Source: Anthostomella pinea (Eukaryota > Ascomycota > Sordariomycetes > Xylariales > Xylariaceae). From it: a stretch of DNA of 64,000 nucleotides. The notes below the pieces were generated by a model. The model saw nothing but the letters and a program-made list of their open reading frames with translations, had not been told where the DNA came from and did no database searches. The translations under genes and the position numbers were made by a program. The stretch's first letter is position 1. Each line of letters starts with the position of its first letter. Where the stretch lies: the NCBI GenBank assembly GCA_963556695.1, contig CAUWAG010000018.1, forward strand, positions 3,720,001 to 3,784,000, in the 5' to 3' direction. Below are positions 47,988 to 58,366 of the stretch, piece by piece.

Positions 47988-49792
47988 GCGATGCGAGGGC
48001 CAAGGCGGAGGGGCAGGACCAGGCGAATTTATCGTGTCATTGAAGATCGACGAGCAGCCATCGATTCCTTCGAACACGCCGCTCGCTGATCACTCACTCT
48101 GGCCATTTCCCGGGACGAGAGCACGGATCTAAGTGTCCTCCACGTATTCACTCATCCATCTCAACGGACATGTTGTAGCCTGGATTTGAAGTGGCCGGGG
48201 GTCTCCTCACTACAAGTGTCCGAGACTAAAGACACTTGTGGTCCACAGTACAGTTGGGAAAGGGGCACTCTGTTTACTCCTGATGAGATGCTGATGAGGG
48301 CTTACAATGCGCTTCAATAGTCCGAGCTAGCTTCGAGAGCAAAATCGTACGCTACTAATGTTCAAGATTGGTACGATATCCCCGAGTGCCGCCAGGACTC
48401 GCGTAGTCTGAATCCCGACAAGTTAAGGGACTGCCATGGTAAAGTGGTACAAAGTATGAGCAGCATCTAACCGATCATTGCATTATAGTCTGGACCTGTC
48501 CGAGGTATTTTCTTCTACACGCCTAGAAAGGATGCCTGCTTCTTGAAGTGATACAACCCGCTGAGGTTTTGGTTCTCTTCAAAGGCAGCGAGCGCCACCT
48601 TGTTACGAACCAACAAATACCACAGGCCCGTTGGCAGGCCTGAAGGGAAAAGGATGAACTACGAGGGAACCCAATCAGAACGGGGGCACAACACGAAACA
48701 GCACAGGGCATCCAGGCACGTGATCCAGTAATCCAGGGAGCCAGGATCACGTGACTAGAATTGCTCACGTCTGATCACGCGAGCAACAGTGAGCACGCCT
48801 CATCAGTGAGGGAGAGATTGAATATATAAGGATAGACATTTCCTAATTAGACAGATAGACAGTCTCTATCTTAGTGATCAATCTAAGCATCTTAGCCAAC
48901 CCTAAGGTGAGAGAAATCTCCTGACGACTCGACTAATCAGTGATCCCCTGAATCAGACCAAGCCCCAGCATCTGAGTGTCTTCTAGTTGACAGAAGCCTC
49001 TATCGTCCTTTGTGTTGATTTACCTCAGAACATAAACCCTATAGAAACTTTTAGCCTTATAGGTTAGACGGCTCGTCACACACCTCCGGAGAGGACATGG
49101 AGCTGGGGAAATCCATGCCTCCCAGCAAAAAATAAAAATCGTTCCCTGCAGACCCTGTACTTGACAGCAAGCAATCTCCATCGGCCGCTTCTTTACACAT
49201 GCATCCCTTAATTTGGATGGTGAGTGAGCTACCTTGACTTTCAGAACAGGGGCCATAGTCTTCAACGTGCCGCCCGTAAGTAGTGTTGTCATATGAACAC
49301 CCGTGTGTGGAAATACTCTTATTATTTTCAGAAGATAAGCTCAGATTGAGACAGACTGTCCCTCCTCTAGCTGGAACATCTACCAAGACGTACTGGCCCC
49401 ATGGTCCCTCGTGTACGAGCTGTCTATTGCGACTACGACAAATCCGCCAGCATGGTTCCCTCCTCCACTGCCAATGTTTACGACCAATAGTTACGGATCC
49501 CGAGGCTTTACTGTTAGCGAATGCAGTTTATGTTTCCGACTCTTTCAATAGTAATTTCTCATGATGTCATTGCTAGTTTCCTCGCATCCTTAGCAACAGC
49601 TGTGCCGCTGACTACAAACCTTGCTCGGCCAAGTTTGAGCCACCGTGTTGGTGAAGCGCTCGCCGTTGTCGGGCAGTCCTCCGGAGGGACCGAAATGGCA
49701 TGGTATACCTTCCTACCATACTTTGAGGGACCATAGGGTCATAGGTATACTTCAGGATTCCTCTTGTTGACACAAAGAGTCGGGATGTTTTA
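47988..49792. other. Gene-poor region, possible repeat remnants
   Basis: About 1.8 kb between the SDR pseudogene and the transposon. Around 48820-48900 an A/T-rich TATATAAGG followed by GACAGATAGACAGTC resembles a retrotransposon LTR promoter, but no LTR ends could be fixed. A minus-strand frame at 49057-49386 (109 aa, Cys-rich, with CSYDNTTYGRHVEDYGPC) has protein-like composition but no recognised family. It may be a gene fragment. Confidence 0.4.
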
Positions 49793-49858
49793 TCATCCCC
49801 CCCATAGAAGTCGGACATCCCCACTGGTCGGACAGCCAAATAGTGGGGTCACCACCAA
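49793..49858 (+). repeat. Left terminal inverted repeat of Fot1-like element
   Basis: Matches the reverse complement of about 51955-52021 with a few substitutions and a small indel. It contains two GTCGGAC motifs 18-19 bp apart. Confidence 0.88.
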
Positions 49859-49945
49859 AACACCCCCTTATTCACCCACCCGCGAATAAAGCTATTCAGA
49901 TCGGAGAATTATGGCAATATTATTATTCGAAAGCGGAGAAGCTTT

Positions 49946-51715
49946 TTACTCGTACAATCGTGCGGGATCCCGAATGGCTCGCCTCAAACGGGTGTGCCTA
50001 GGCTCCTGTACAGCCTCCAAAACCTCCTCTTCAGCCGAGTCTTTGTCTTCGTCTTCTTTATCCTCTGAGTCAACAACCACAATTTCTGTCTCACCCGTAA
50101 GGGCACCAGGGGCGATGGTACCACCCGTACTTAGTATCTCCGTAACTGCTCTAAATTTCCTGTTGGGATTTGGGATTTTCTTCTGCTTCTTTGGCTGTAA
50201 CTGCTCTAATTCAGCCTCCAGGGCCTTGATCTTCTGGTCTTTGATAACCACCTCGGTCTCCTTAGCCTCAAACGCGTTGGCTATCTTCTTATACTTCAGC
50301 CTGGTGCCTGGAGATATTTTTTTGCCAAAATACATGATCTGGTGGGTCGTAATAGGCGGCCGCTGCTCCTCTGGTTCAGAGCTTTCAGGGATATCAGACT
50401 CAGGGGTCTTTTTTTTGGTTTCTTGTATCTCTGGGTGGAGTAAGCACTTCCTACGGCTGATAAGACAACATCCAGTGACTTTGAAGCCCAAAAGGATGTT
50501 TTGCTTCATGAAAGCAGCAGTTCTGGCCCTACTATAGCATCGGATGAAGTTGATCTTGTCAACAGGCGAGGCATCCGTCAGGGAATTCAATTCAGAGAAG
50601 AACTTCTGGTAGTAGGCTTTCAGGGCGTTACAAGGCCCGTTATCCAGGGGTTGCATGCCGTGACTAGTATGTGCAGGAAAAAAACAGAGCAATATATTAT
50701 TTAGAAAACATATAGTCATGAATTCGTCCTATTACACACATTAGACCATGTTAAGTCAAGAAAAATTAAACGAAGTCCATTTAAAATAAGGAAAAATCGT
50801 ATACGTGCGAAGGTGTGGCTCTTGTGGCCATCCAGTATCAAGAGGACAGCCTCAGACTGGTCTCCTCCTCGTTCTTCATCTGCCTTTGGGAGGAAAACAT
50901 CCTCCAGCCACTGGCAGGCTATAGCATTCAAAGTCCGGCCGTTCTCTGAGCATATATAGTGCCAATTTGCGGTCTTTTAGAACTCCTTGATGAACCACTG
51001 CACTTGGAGGTCCTTCCCCTTAAAGATAATACCTGATTTGAGGATTTTTCCAGTGGCTGAGATGGTCTCGATGAAGGAGGTCTAGCTACGGCCCTGAGGG
51101 CTCTTCAGAAAGGCTTTCTTTGTAATAGAACTATCTAGAACTAAGGAATCAATGCTGGTGAATCTAATTAGATTTTTTTCGGAATTAAAAGGGATAGATA
51201 TAGTTACCAAAACCCGCCATGATGCCGCCCTTATCGACATTATAGGTGTTCTTTGGCTTCACCCAGCCGTAATCTTTGAGAATTTCAAACAACCAGTTAA
51301 CTGACTTAGGCATGAACCCCTTCAATCGTGCTGCTTCCATCCTTTTGCCGACTTTCGTCTTGATCTCGGGGTTGCGGCGCTTGAAGGCTACCATGAAGGT
51401 GTCTCCTAGGGGGCCCTCATCTCCCTTCTTCTTTAACAGCTTCTTAACGATCTCACGAACCAGGGAATGCGAAGGGGCTAGGCCGAGCTTTTCCTGGAAT
51501 AAAATCCACTTGACTATAGTCTTTTCCTGGGCAGGGGAGAGTCTCTGTTATTGTGTGTGGGCTTCGGCTCTGGTAGGCTTGACGTTAAGTCAATCAGATA
51601 GCGTTTGGGGCAGAATACCATGTTTTTCAGCGCTTTTTTGCAAAGATAGTCCCTTATCTGTGATATCTAAGATGGCATTCGCCACCTGATCCTCCGTATA
51701 TGAATAGGGAGGCAT
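49946..51715 (-). pseudogene. Fot1/pogo-type transposase, broken
   Basis: Minus strand, starting MPPYSYTEDQVANAILDI (N-terminal helix-turn-helix of the psq type). The frame continues through a TGA (51592-51590, in LSD*LN) and a TAA (51550-51548, in HTQ*QRLSPAQEK) into a CENP-B-like DNA-binding region and WLFEILKDYGW. It reaches YNVDKGGIMAGFG, the first DDE motif, followed by an intron-like GTAACT...ACCAG. Then a TAG (51084-51082, after SPQGRS) and a TAA (50979-50977, after WFIKEF) interrupt the frame. Further on come LILDGHKSHT, with the second catalytic Asp, and PAHTSHGMQPLD in another frame. The C-terminal tail is Glu/Lys-rich, with a coiled-coil-like segment, and stops at 49946. Catalytic motifs remain recognisable. 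The four nonsense codons are each one C-to-T or G-to-A change from a sensible codon (CGA, CAA, TGG, CAA). Confidence 0.82.
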
Positions 51716-51954
51716 TTTAGGCGACTATACAGTGCTGCATTGCACACAAAACAAGACTTCAAGAGAGCCTTGCGGGGCCAAAAATCTCTATTCGGTGTAG
51801 CAAAGGCGGGGTAATAGCTCCCCAATCACGTAGGCCAGGAGTGGTAAATTCAGCATTGGAGAAAACCTTAAGATCAGGGCTATCTAGAGCACTAAATACA
51901 TTATGAATAGCTTCAGTATCGGGCTGAATCCCGTATAAGTGAACATATGGGAGT

Positions 51955-52021
51955 TTTGGTGGTGATGGTGGGGTTTGGCTGTCCGACTAGTGGGGGCGTC
52001 CGACTTCTATGGGGGGGATGG
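51955..52021 (-). repeat. Right terminal inverted repeat of Fot1-like element
   Basis: Inverted counterpart of the left terminus, ending at a TA dinucleotide (52022-52023). Confidence 0.88.
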
Positions 52022-52584
52022 TATCGTGTCAGAAGATAGGATGCCAATGCCCAGTCGATGACTGGCGCACGCGGCACAGTTGATTTATTCAGGGGTCGAC
52101 CTGCAGGACTCTAAATTCAGGCAACCTATACCATACCATTGGCGAGTCCACGCCGCTGGATGGACTGCTCTACCGGTACATATTCCTAGTTCTTTCCACT
52201 TATTAGTCGGCCGCCGTAATGATCCCATCCGTAGATCACTTCGGGGTAACCGAGTGGCACAAGCCACTCCTCTGCGTGATCCAACCCACGACACGTATTC
52301 CAAGGAAAGCAGACTTGCTAACAAAATAATCACAAGGGAGTAGTATATCCGCATTTAGGTTCAGAAAGGTTGATCTCCAGTGCCTATGAGACTTGACCAG
52401 AACAACAAGCTACTGAAACTTGCTCTGCCGACGAGATGTTGGGGGATGTTGAACATGATGTCCTATTAGCAAGACTGCGCCGCTCTCAGGATGTAAGCAG
52501 ATGTCGGTGATGGCAGATCATAAGAACTTTCTAAGCTCAGGTGTCTCGGTCTATACCATCCCCGCCGTATAGTCTGCGGCTTCA

Positions 52585-52608
52585 CCGACGTCAACCGCCT
52601 GACGTCGG
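52585..52608. repeat. Perfect inverted repeat with CRE-like core
   Basis: CCGACGTCA, a 6-base loop (ACCGCC), then TGACGTCGG. A 9-bp stem that contains GACGTC on each side. Confidence 0.8.
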
Positions 52609-52944
52609 CAATGGCCGTAAAGATATAAGGTGATCTTTCTCCTCCCCTTGTGAGGATACTTTATTCATCAAGCCCACCAGATGTGCCATGTCTCGAAGGT
52701 AGACCGAGCTCCTCGCGGATCGGGATACCGACGGCCACGGCACAGCACCAAGCTACGTGTAGTGTTTCCCAGAAAGGGCCCGCAGGCTCGCCACTGCACC
52801 AATTGTAGAAGACAAGACGGAAGTCGTAAAAAAGGCTACATTCATGAGCACTCTCCTCTCTAGACCTTGTACCAGAACACGCACAGGATCATTCGACGAA
52901 GGGACTACGGATCATAGCGGCTCCCCTCCCTGAACCCCATACCG

Positions 52945-53005
52945 CAATACGTACAGCACAGCATACAGAATAGCATAGCATACAGCACAGCACAGCATAC
53001 AGCAT
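52945..53005 (+). repeat. CATACAGCACAG-type simple repeat
   Basis: Degenerate tandem array of GCATA and GCACA pentamers (ACAGCACAGCATACAG...), just upstream of the kinase-like pseudogene region. Confidence 0.7.
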
Positions 53006-53273
53006 TGCTCGATCAGCCTTTCTTCCTATATCACGATAGACCGATCTGCCACCTCGACGATAATGCAGCTAGGAGCGTTCTTATACGTCGGCTTGCTGGG
53101 CCTTTCGGGCCTGGGAAGCGGTCCCAAGCATGGTCTGGTGCAGGTGAGAACCCCCGACGACCCATACTGATAGATAGTATCTCCGTGGCTGACACTTCAT
53201 CCTCACGGCTTAGGGGCTAAACCTGCCAGCCCATGAAGTCCACCCGGACGCAGTAGCTAGGAACAGCTTATCA

Positions 53274-53775
53274 AGCCGGGGGCGGGGGCCCGTGAAGTGG
53301 CTCAGGTCCGACATATCGATCGTGGAACGGCTCGAGTACAAGAACGGGGACGCCGAGGTGTTCACGGCTACCTGGCACGACCCTCGTTACTTTGCGGTGG
53401 TCAAGATTCCAGCAGAAAAGAGCGAGCTGGAGAATGAACTGGCGGTGTACGAGCGGCTGCGGGCCAAAAAAAGCTGACATCACACCAGTCCTACGTGCGC
53501 AGGTCATGAACGACCATGGCGAGGTCATCGGCTTCGCTCGGGAGGTCATCCCCGGAGTTCAGAAGCCGAGCTTCAGGAACAAGCAACAGTGCCTGTATCG
53601 ACTGCTTGCTCTCCACGAACTGGGCATTGCGCATGGAGATATCGCAGGGAACCCGTTCTTGCCGACGACCGCTGACTGTAAGATGATCGGCTTTGGCAAA
53701 TCGTACGATACCAGTGATGAGGAGGTGTTCAAGAAAGAGATAAAGTTGTTTGACGAGCTGTGGTCTTCCAGCTGA
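53274..53775 (+). pseudogene. Protein-kinase-like gene, frameshifted and probably inactive
   Basis: Remnant of a fungal kinase-like/APH-fold protein. The first frame (from about 53274) reads RGRGPVKWLRSDISIVERLEY and VFTATWHDPRYFAVVKIPAEKSELENELAVYERLRAKKS, with VVK the likely ATP-binding lysine and ELENELAVYERL the alpha-C helix, then stops at TGA. The break is at a run of seven A (53465-53471). In the next frame the protein continues ADITPVLRAQVMNDHGEVIGFAREV, LYRLLALHELGIAHGDIAGNPFL (catalytic-loop type HGDxxxxN) and CKMIGFGKSYD, where family members have D-F-G, so the metal-binding Asp is Gly here. It ends at 53775. It lacks the usual N-terminal part. It lies immediately left of the AT-rich inverted-repeat element. 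Confidence 0.6.
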
Positions 53776-53870
53776 GATGCGGCCCACTGAGAGGTTGGAA
53801 TGTGCTTTGGGAAGGTAGTCCTGCTGGAGGAGTACTTGTGTTCTGATTGGGGCGATCCTGTACGATAGTG

Positions 53871-54472
53871 GCTACACTCCCCGGCCATAAGTCTCCGAGC
53901 ATCCCTGTTTTACACCAAAACACCCCAACTTTACGCGATCGTGATAAATCGAGTAAAATAGATACAACTTAAATACTTATAGTACATATAGTTAGATTTA
54001 CTGGAATATTAAAATGGTTTATTTAAAAACTTTGATATCCCAAAGATAAAGGTCGTAAATGTTACTTTATTAAAGGTTAAATTTTCGATAAAAATAACTT
54101 TCTAACATGTCTATTTTTTTAAAAAAATTCTATCACATAAGGTTTTTTGTCTTATACGTGTATTACATGTCATTTAGTATTATATAACTTTATTACGACT
54201 TATACGATTTTTTAAACATTTCTTATAGCTTTATTAAGATTTAAGATTTAAGATTTTAAACTTCACTTTTATATATCTATTTCTTAATACTTTAGTCGCT
54301 AAGAAAATAAATACTTAGAAAATAGTTACGAAAACTTCAGCATTTTCAAATATTAGTTTCTTATAATATCTCATTTTAAAAAGCTTTGAGTCTTTAGTTA
54401 TAAAAGCGTAAAGGTAGGGCATTTTGGTGTAAATGCGGGGATGCTCGGAGACTTATGGCGGGTCAGTGTAGC
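53871..54472. mobile_element. AT-rich element bounded by inverted repeats of about 60 bp (MITE-like, RIP-like)
   Basis: The left end at 53871 reads GCTACACTCCCCGGCCATAA then GTCTCCGAGCATCCCTG, and TTTACACCAAAACACCCC follows. The reverse complement of the right end, read from 54472, is GCTACACTGACCCGCCATAA then GTCTCCGAGCATCCCCG, followed by TTTACACCAAAATGCCC. The match continues to ACTTTACGC/CCTTTACGC. Between the termini, about 53935-54420 is extremely A/T-rich with no open frame, unlike any other part of the window. The 602-bp size and termini suggest a non-autonomous DNA transposon. The A/T bias is what repeat-induced point mutation would leave. ATAGT occurs next to both ends (53865-53869 and 54473-54477) and may be a target duplication, although one extra G lies at the left junction. 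Confidence 0.72.
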
Positions 54473-55702
54473 ATAGTAAAGATACATCGAGCCCCTAGTG
54501 AGCCTTCGTAGAGGATCACAGGGGGCCGCTTGATCACCGAATGTTCTGTCTGGAATAAGTGCCCGCTTGTAGACTGCTCCGAAGCCTCTATTTACGCGAC
54601 GTGTCGCAGGGCTCCCAGGCTTCCTGGAGGCTTAAGACATCAGACCACTGCTCCAGTCACCTAGCATACCAGGATCACTGATCCCCATACAAGGGGATCA
54701 AACCAGGTCTTCCAGCAGATCACACTTAGACCAATACATCACTTTCTTCCCCTTTGAGCTCACAGAAGCAACCAGGTCAGTGTGTGCGACACGACGTAAA
54801 ATCATCGACGGGACAAGCCTCCTGAAAACTCAAGGTCCTCGTGACCGGCCTCATCTTCGTGTCAGAGGGAACGGCAAGACTAGCAGGAATGACTAGCATT
54901 TCATCGAGTTCAGAGTCAACACAGACAAACAGAATATGGCAATGCATTACATAGGCAGAGGTGATTTCCTTGAATTCAAAAGCCTACCTACTCAACCGAA
55001 GAACCGCATCTCATATCCTTGAGCGGTATATCGGATCGACCACTCCAAGTCGAGTCCACCTGCTTCACGGCCCTGTCATTGACAGCCACAACCGGTCCAA
55101 GGCCGACGTGACCAGCACCATCAGCGAGTTGCTCAAGGGAGTCGACAGAGAGGTCCGACACTTGAATTTATCGGACTTGTTCGATTCCGAAAGAGCGGCA
55201 TGGGAGAAGAACGCCACCGAATCTTGTAGAACAGGAAGAGTCTCGCGACGTATCTGGACCACACAGCGCTGACAGCAGCCGCACAGCCGAAGATCAAGGC
55301 GATGCAGCTTGTCATGAATCGACGGTCGTTGTTGGTAGTAGTAATAACTCACGTGCAGAGCAACGCCAAGGTCTGATCCGTCGTGCTCCCATGCAGAAAC
55401 TGCTGCTTGTAATAGAGCGAGACAATCTCGATTCGTATTCGCGAAGCTGTGCCACCACCAGTCATGCAGGTAGTCCACGTCGAAGCTGTTGCTAGCCACG
55501 ATTGTGGTTGGCGGTACAGTTGCCTGCGGCCAGGGAAGACAGCGAATACGGCTTGACAACGAGCATGTGTTTTCATAGCAGCTCTCGCGACCTCGGCTCA
55601 CTTTGGAGTCGACCTTCTGTGCGCCCGATCGTACTTGACACAATGTCCACTGTTTGATACTGTTGCCTCCGTTGGGGCTGGGCCATGTGAGCTAATAACA
55701 TC
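54473..55702. other. Gene-poor region, two overlapping unassigned frames
   Basis: About 1.2 kb. A plus-strand frame at 54961-55272 (with RVHLLHGPVIDSHNRSK and VRHLNLSDLFDSERAAWEKN) and a minus-strand frame at 55065-55643 overlap. The plus frame has the more protein-like composition but no family I recognise, and it ends abruptly, so it may be an exon or gene fragment. No claim of a functional gene. Confidence 0.4.
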
Positions 55703-57386
55703 TCACCTCACGCCCCAGCCATTCTCAAGCAAGCCAGTGGCTTCTTCTAGAGTCAACCCAACTGTCTCTGGGTAAATCAACCAAACCCCGAACCAGCCAG
55801 CGACGCAAATAATACCATACAGCACAAAGGTCCAACTTGGCGTCAACGAATCCATCAGAGGCAGGAATGTTAAGCCCACGACGAAATTCGCCAGCCAGTT
55901 CGTGGCCGTTGCCACTCCGCTGCCCAGCGAACGAACACTGAGCGGGAAGAGCTCGCTCTGCATCCAGGGGACGTTGCCGAGCCCTAGGGCATAGGAAGCC
56001 ACGTAGATCATGATGCTGGCGAGTATGATGAAGGCCCCACTGCGCATCGAGTCGCTCATCTTGACTTCGGCTGGTGGTATCTTGGTAGACCGGAAACCGT
56101 ATGCTGATAGAAACAGACCAATGACCATGAACGGAATTGAGTACAGCAGAATCCGCCTACGCCCGATTCGGTCAATTAGCAGCAAGGCTGCTACTGTGAA
56201 GACAAAGTTGGTGGCGGCAACGCTCAAAGAGGTCAACGTTGGAGCGGTGAATCCAAGCATGGAGAATATGGTGGCCGAGAAGTACATAAGGGAGTTCTGT
56301 TGCAGTCAGTCAGCCAATACTCAACATCACAGTCACGATCTCCGGCCGAGGAACTCACGAAGCCACAAAGTTGTTGCAGCCCCTGAAGAAGACAAGCAAT
56401 CGTCAAGGCCCGCCGATTCTTTGGCACGTTGAACAAATTGTCCCATCCCGTCAACAAGCTGTGGCTACTACGTTGCCGACTGTTCAACTTGGCACTGTTC
56501 TCTTCCTCTATAATTTCAACCTCGATAGATTCAAGAATGTCATCGACTAGGTGACTGGAGGCTTGATCGGATCCCAAGGTCTTCTGGATAACGGCCCGAG
56601 CCTCAACCGGCTTCTTGGCCTTGACCAACCATCGCGGACTTTCTGGCATGAAGATCACAAGCACACATTGCAGCACAGCAGGCACGGCGCCGAGGCCAAC
56701 CGTGAACCGCCACCCCATACTGGGCTCACCATATTCAGCGAAGATCCAGCCGACCACGTACGCGACCACCTGGCCCATCGTGATAGAGAGGACATTCAGG
56801 GTCACAAGCCGGCCTCGATGCGCAGCAGGGACCAGCTCAGCGATATAGAGCGGCGTCACAAAGCTCGCAGCGCCGATCGCCCAGCCGACAATCGACCGCC
56901 CAATGACCATGTTAGAGACTGTGTAGCTGAGCGCCTGCACCAGGGCCCCGAATATAAAGAGCACATCCGCCATCAGTATGACGGGCTTCCGACCGAAGGC
57001 ATCGGCGAGGATGGAGGACAGCGGCGAGGCGACGAGGGCGAAGAGCGCGGTGCAGGACGTGATGATGGACTTGTCGAAGGAGCCCAGCTCTCGGCCGGAG
57101 AGAGACGTCCGAACCGAGACCAACGTGGCCGAGATGACTCCTGTGTCGTCTATGGAGGCAGGGAGGGTCAGCGAGGGGCCGAAGGGCGGGGGAGGTAGAA
57201 CTTGCAGCCAAAAAGGAGGCCGCTGATACAAGCAGATAGGGTCAGGAGCCAGACGAAGGTCCCAATCGGCCCGGACTGTTGCTGCTTGTTGTCCGCCCTC
57301 CCAGCATCAGCGGCTTCTGGTTGGAGTTCATCATCGAAGTCGTCCTCCTGGTGGGCCAACAGAGGGGCTTCGGCGGCGTTGACCAT
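55703..57386 (-). CDS. MFS sugar porter, probable myo-inositol transporter
   Basis: Twelve-helix proton symporter of the sugar porter family, closest in character to fungal myo-inositol transporters (ITR type). Three minus-strand exons: 57386-57206, 57149-56359 and 56296-55703, giving 521 aa. The 56-nt first intron has a GC donor (GCAAGT) and a normal AG acceptor. Splicing there restores LLFG-YDTGVISATLVSVRTSL, the TM1 signature of this subgroup. Further motifs are ADAFGRKPVILMAD (GRK loop), GRSIVGWAIGAASFVTPLYIAELVPAAHRG, the PESPRWLV sequence after TM6, QGLQQLCGF-NSLMYFSATIF (QQxxG) across the second intron, DRIGRRRILL and PWMQSELFPLSVRSLG, and PETVGLTLEEA at the end. The N-terminus is acidic and cytosolic. 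About 980 bases separate it from the divergent P450 gene, so shared control is possible. Exact substrate is inference. Confidence 0.9.
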
Positions 57387-58366
57387 TTCTCAGGCAGATG
57401 CTGTGCTCGCAAACTTACGTGAATCTACAAAGCTCGACGATAACAAGTGGTATGAGCATTGACTCGCGAGGCCTAACACGCGATCAACTGCCGGCGTTGG
57501 AGCTGCAGCTCGTGTACCGGTATACCAGCATCATGATCGATGTTTCGAAGACGAGGAACTTGAGGCTCGGCTCTGCTTATGATAGTGGTTCCTTAAAGGA
57601 TGCGCATGGACCAACGGGTAGTGCCGCCATCCCTTGGACCACCGGGGTCCGCATCTGCCACGCTACCGTCGTGATCCACATCTGCCCCGCTGCCACCAGG
57701 ATCCACATTTACCCGCTGCCATGGGTCCCGATGCATGTCCATGATACGCCGCCCAAGACACCGCTAGGCACGGCACTTCAATGTTCTTCATGAGTTCGGT
57801 TGGCGAGTACCTATCGATATAGCAGTTATGTCCGAACATGTATTTCCGCTATATACCTAGCCAGGGGCTCGCAATTTGAAGCTCTTCAAGGTTCTCAGCC
57901 CGCCCGACGAGCAGCTTGAGGAGGAGACGAGGGAGGTGGTGATGGAGATGGTCCGGATTCTCACCAAGTAGAGCAAGGCTGGGGCAAAATTGGATGGACG
58001 GGCTTCGTTAAGGAATGCCCGTTTCTTTCTTGACATATCACGGACAGGAAATCACGGCATGAGATGTATGAGTGAGCGAATGACGGGTGAAGGGCGTGGT
58101 CAGTGAGTCCTCCACATAGATGATTCCCCCAATGATAGATGCGTCTCTCCACGAAAGTCGGACCACCCCGATCCAGATACTGCATATGGGATTCAAGATA
58201 ACGCATATCCAATCGGTGTATATCTCGCTCGGAGAACCATTGGTGGTACCTGAAAACTCCAGTCTGCTGTCAAGAATATCAAGTACCCGCCCGGACTATA
58301 ATAACGTGGCCAACCTCTAGGACACCCCTCTCTTTTCGGCTCTCCATAGATTTGCCGCATTCCAGC
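57387..58366. promoter_or_regulatory. Divergent promoter region between sugar transporter and P450
   Basis: 980 bases between two divergent starts. It is expected to hold both promoters. It contains a degenerate repeated CCACC/ATCCACATCTGCC pattern near 57640-57720 (plus strand). No open frame is supported, and no specific factor site can be named. Confidence 0.45.

Larger units (their letters stand above)
49793..52021 (-). mobile_element. Fot1/pogo-like DNA transposon (Tc1-mariner superfamily), inactivated
   Basis: A 2,229-bp element with terminal inverted repeats of about 65 bp. The left end starts TCATCCCCCCCATAGAAG at 49793. The right end, read on the minus strand, starts CCATCCCCCCCATAGAAG at 52021. 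Both continue with GTCGGAC, a spacer, GTCGGACAGCCAAA and end near ACCACCAAAAC. The TA dinucleotides at 49791-49792 and 52022-52023 fit the TA target-site duplication of this superfamily. Inside, on the minus strand, is a transposase of the DDE_1 (Fot1/pogo/Tigger) type with several premature stops. The GTCGGAC pair repeated in each terminus is a plausible transposase-binding site (inference). Confidence 0.88.
52022..53273. other. Gene-poor region with hairpin and simple repeats
   Basis: About 1.25 kb right of the Fot1-like element. It contains a perfect 9-bp inverted repeat (52585-52608), a following ATATAAGG box that could be an LTR-type promoter remnant, and a CATACAGCACAG-type simple repeat around 52945-53005. 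A short plus-strand frame at 53063 begins like a signal peptide (MQLGAFLYVGLLGLSGLG) and runs to a GTGAGA donor, but I could not link it to a gene. Confidence 0.45.
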
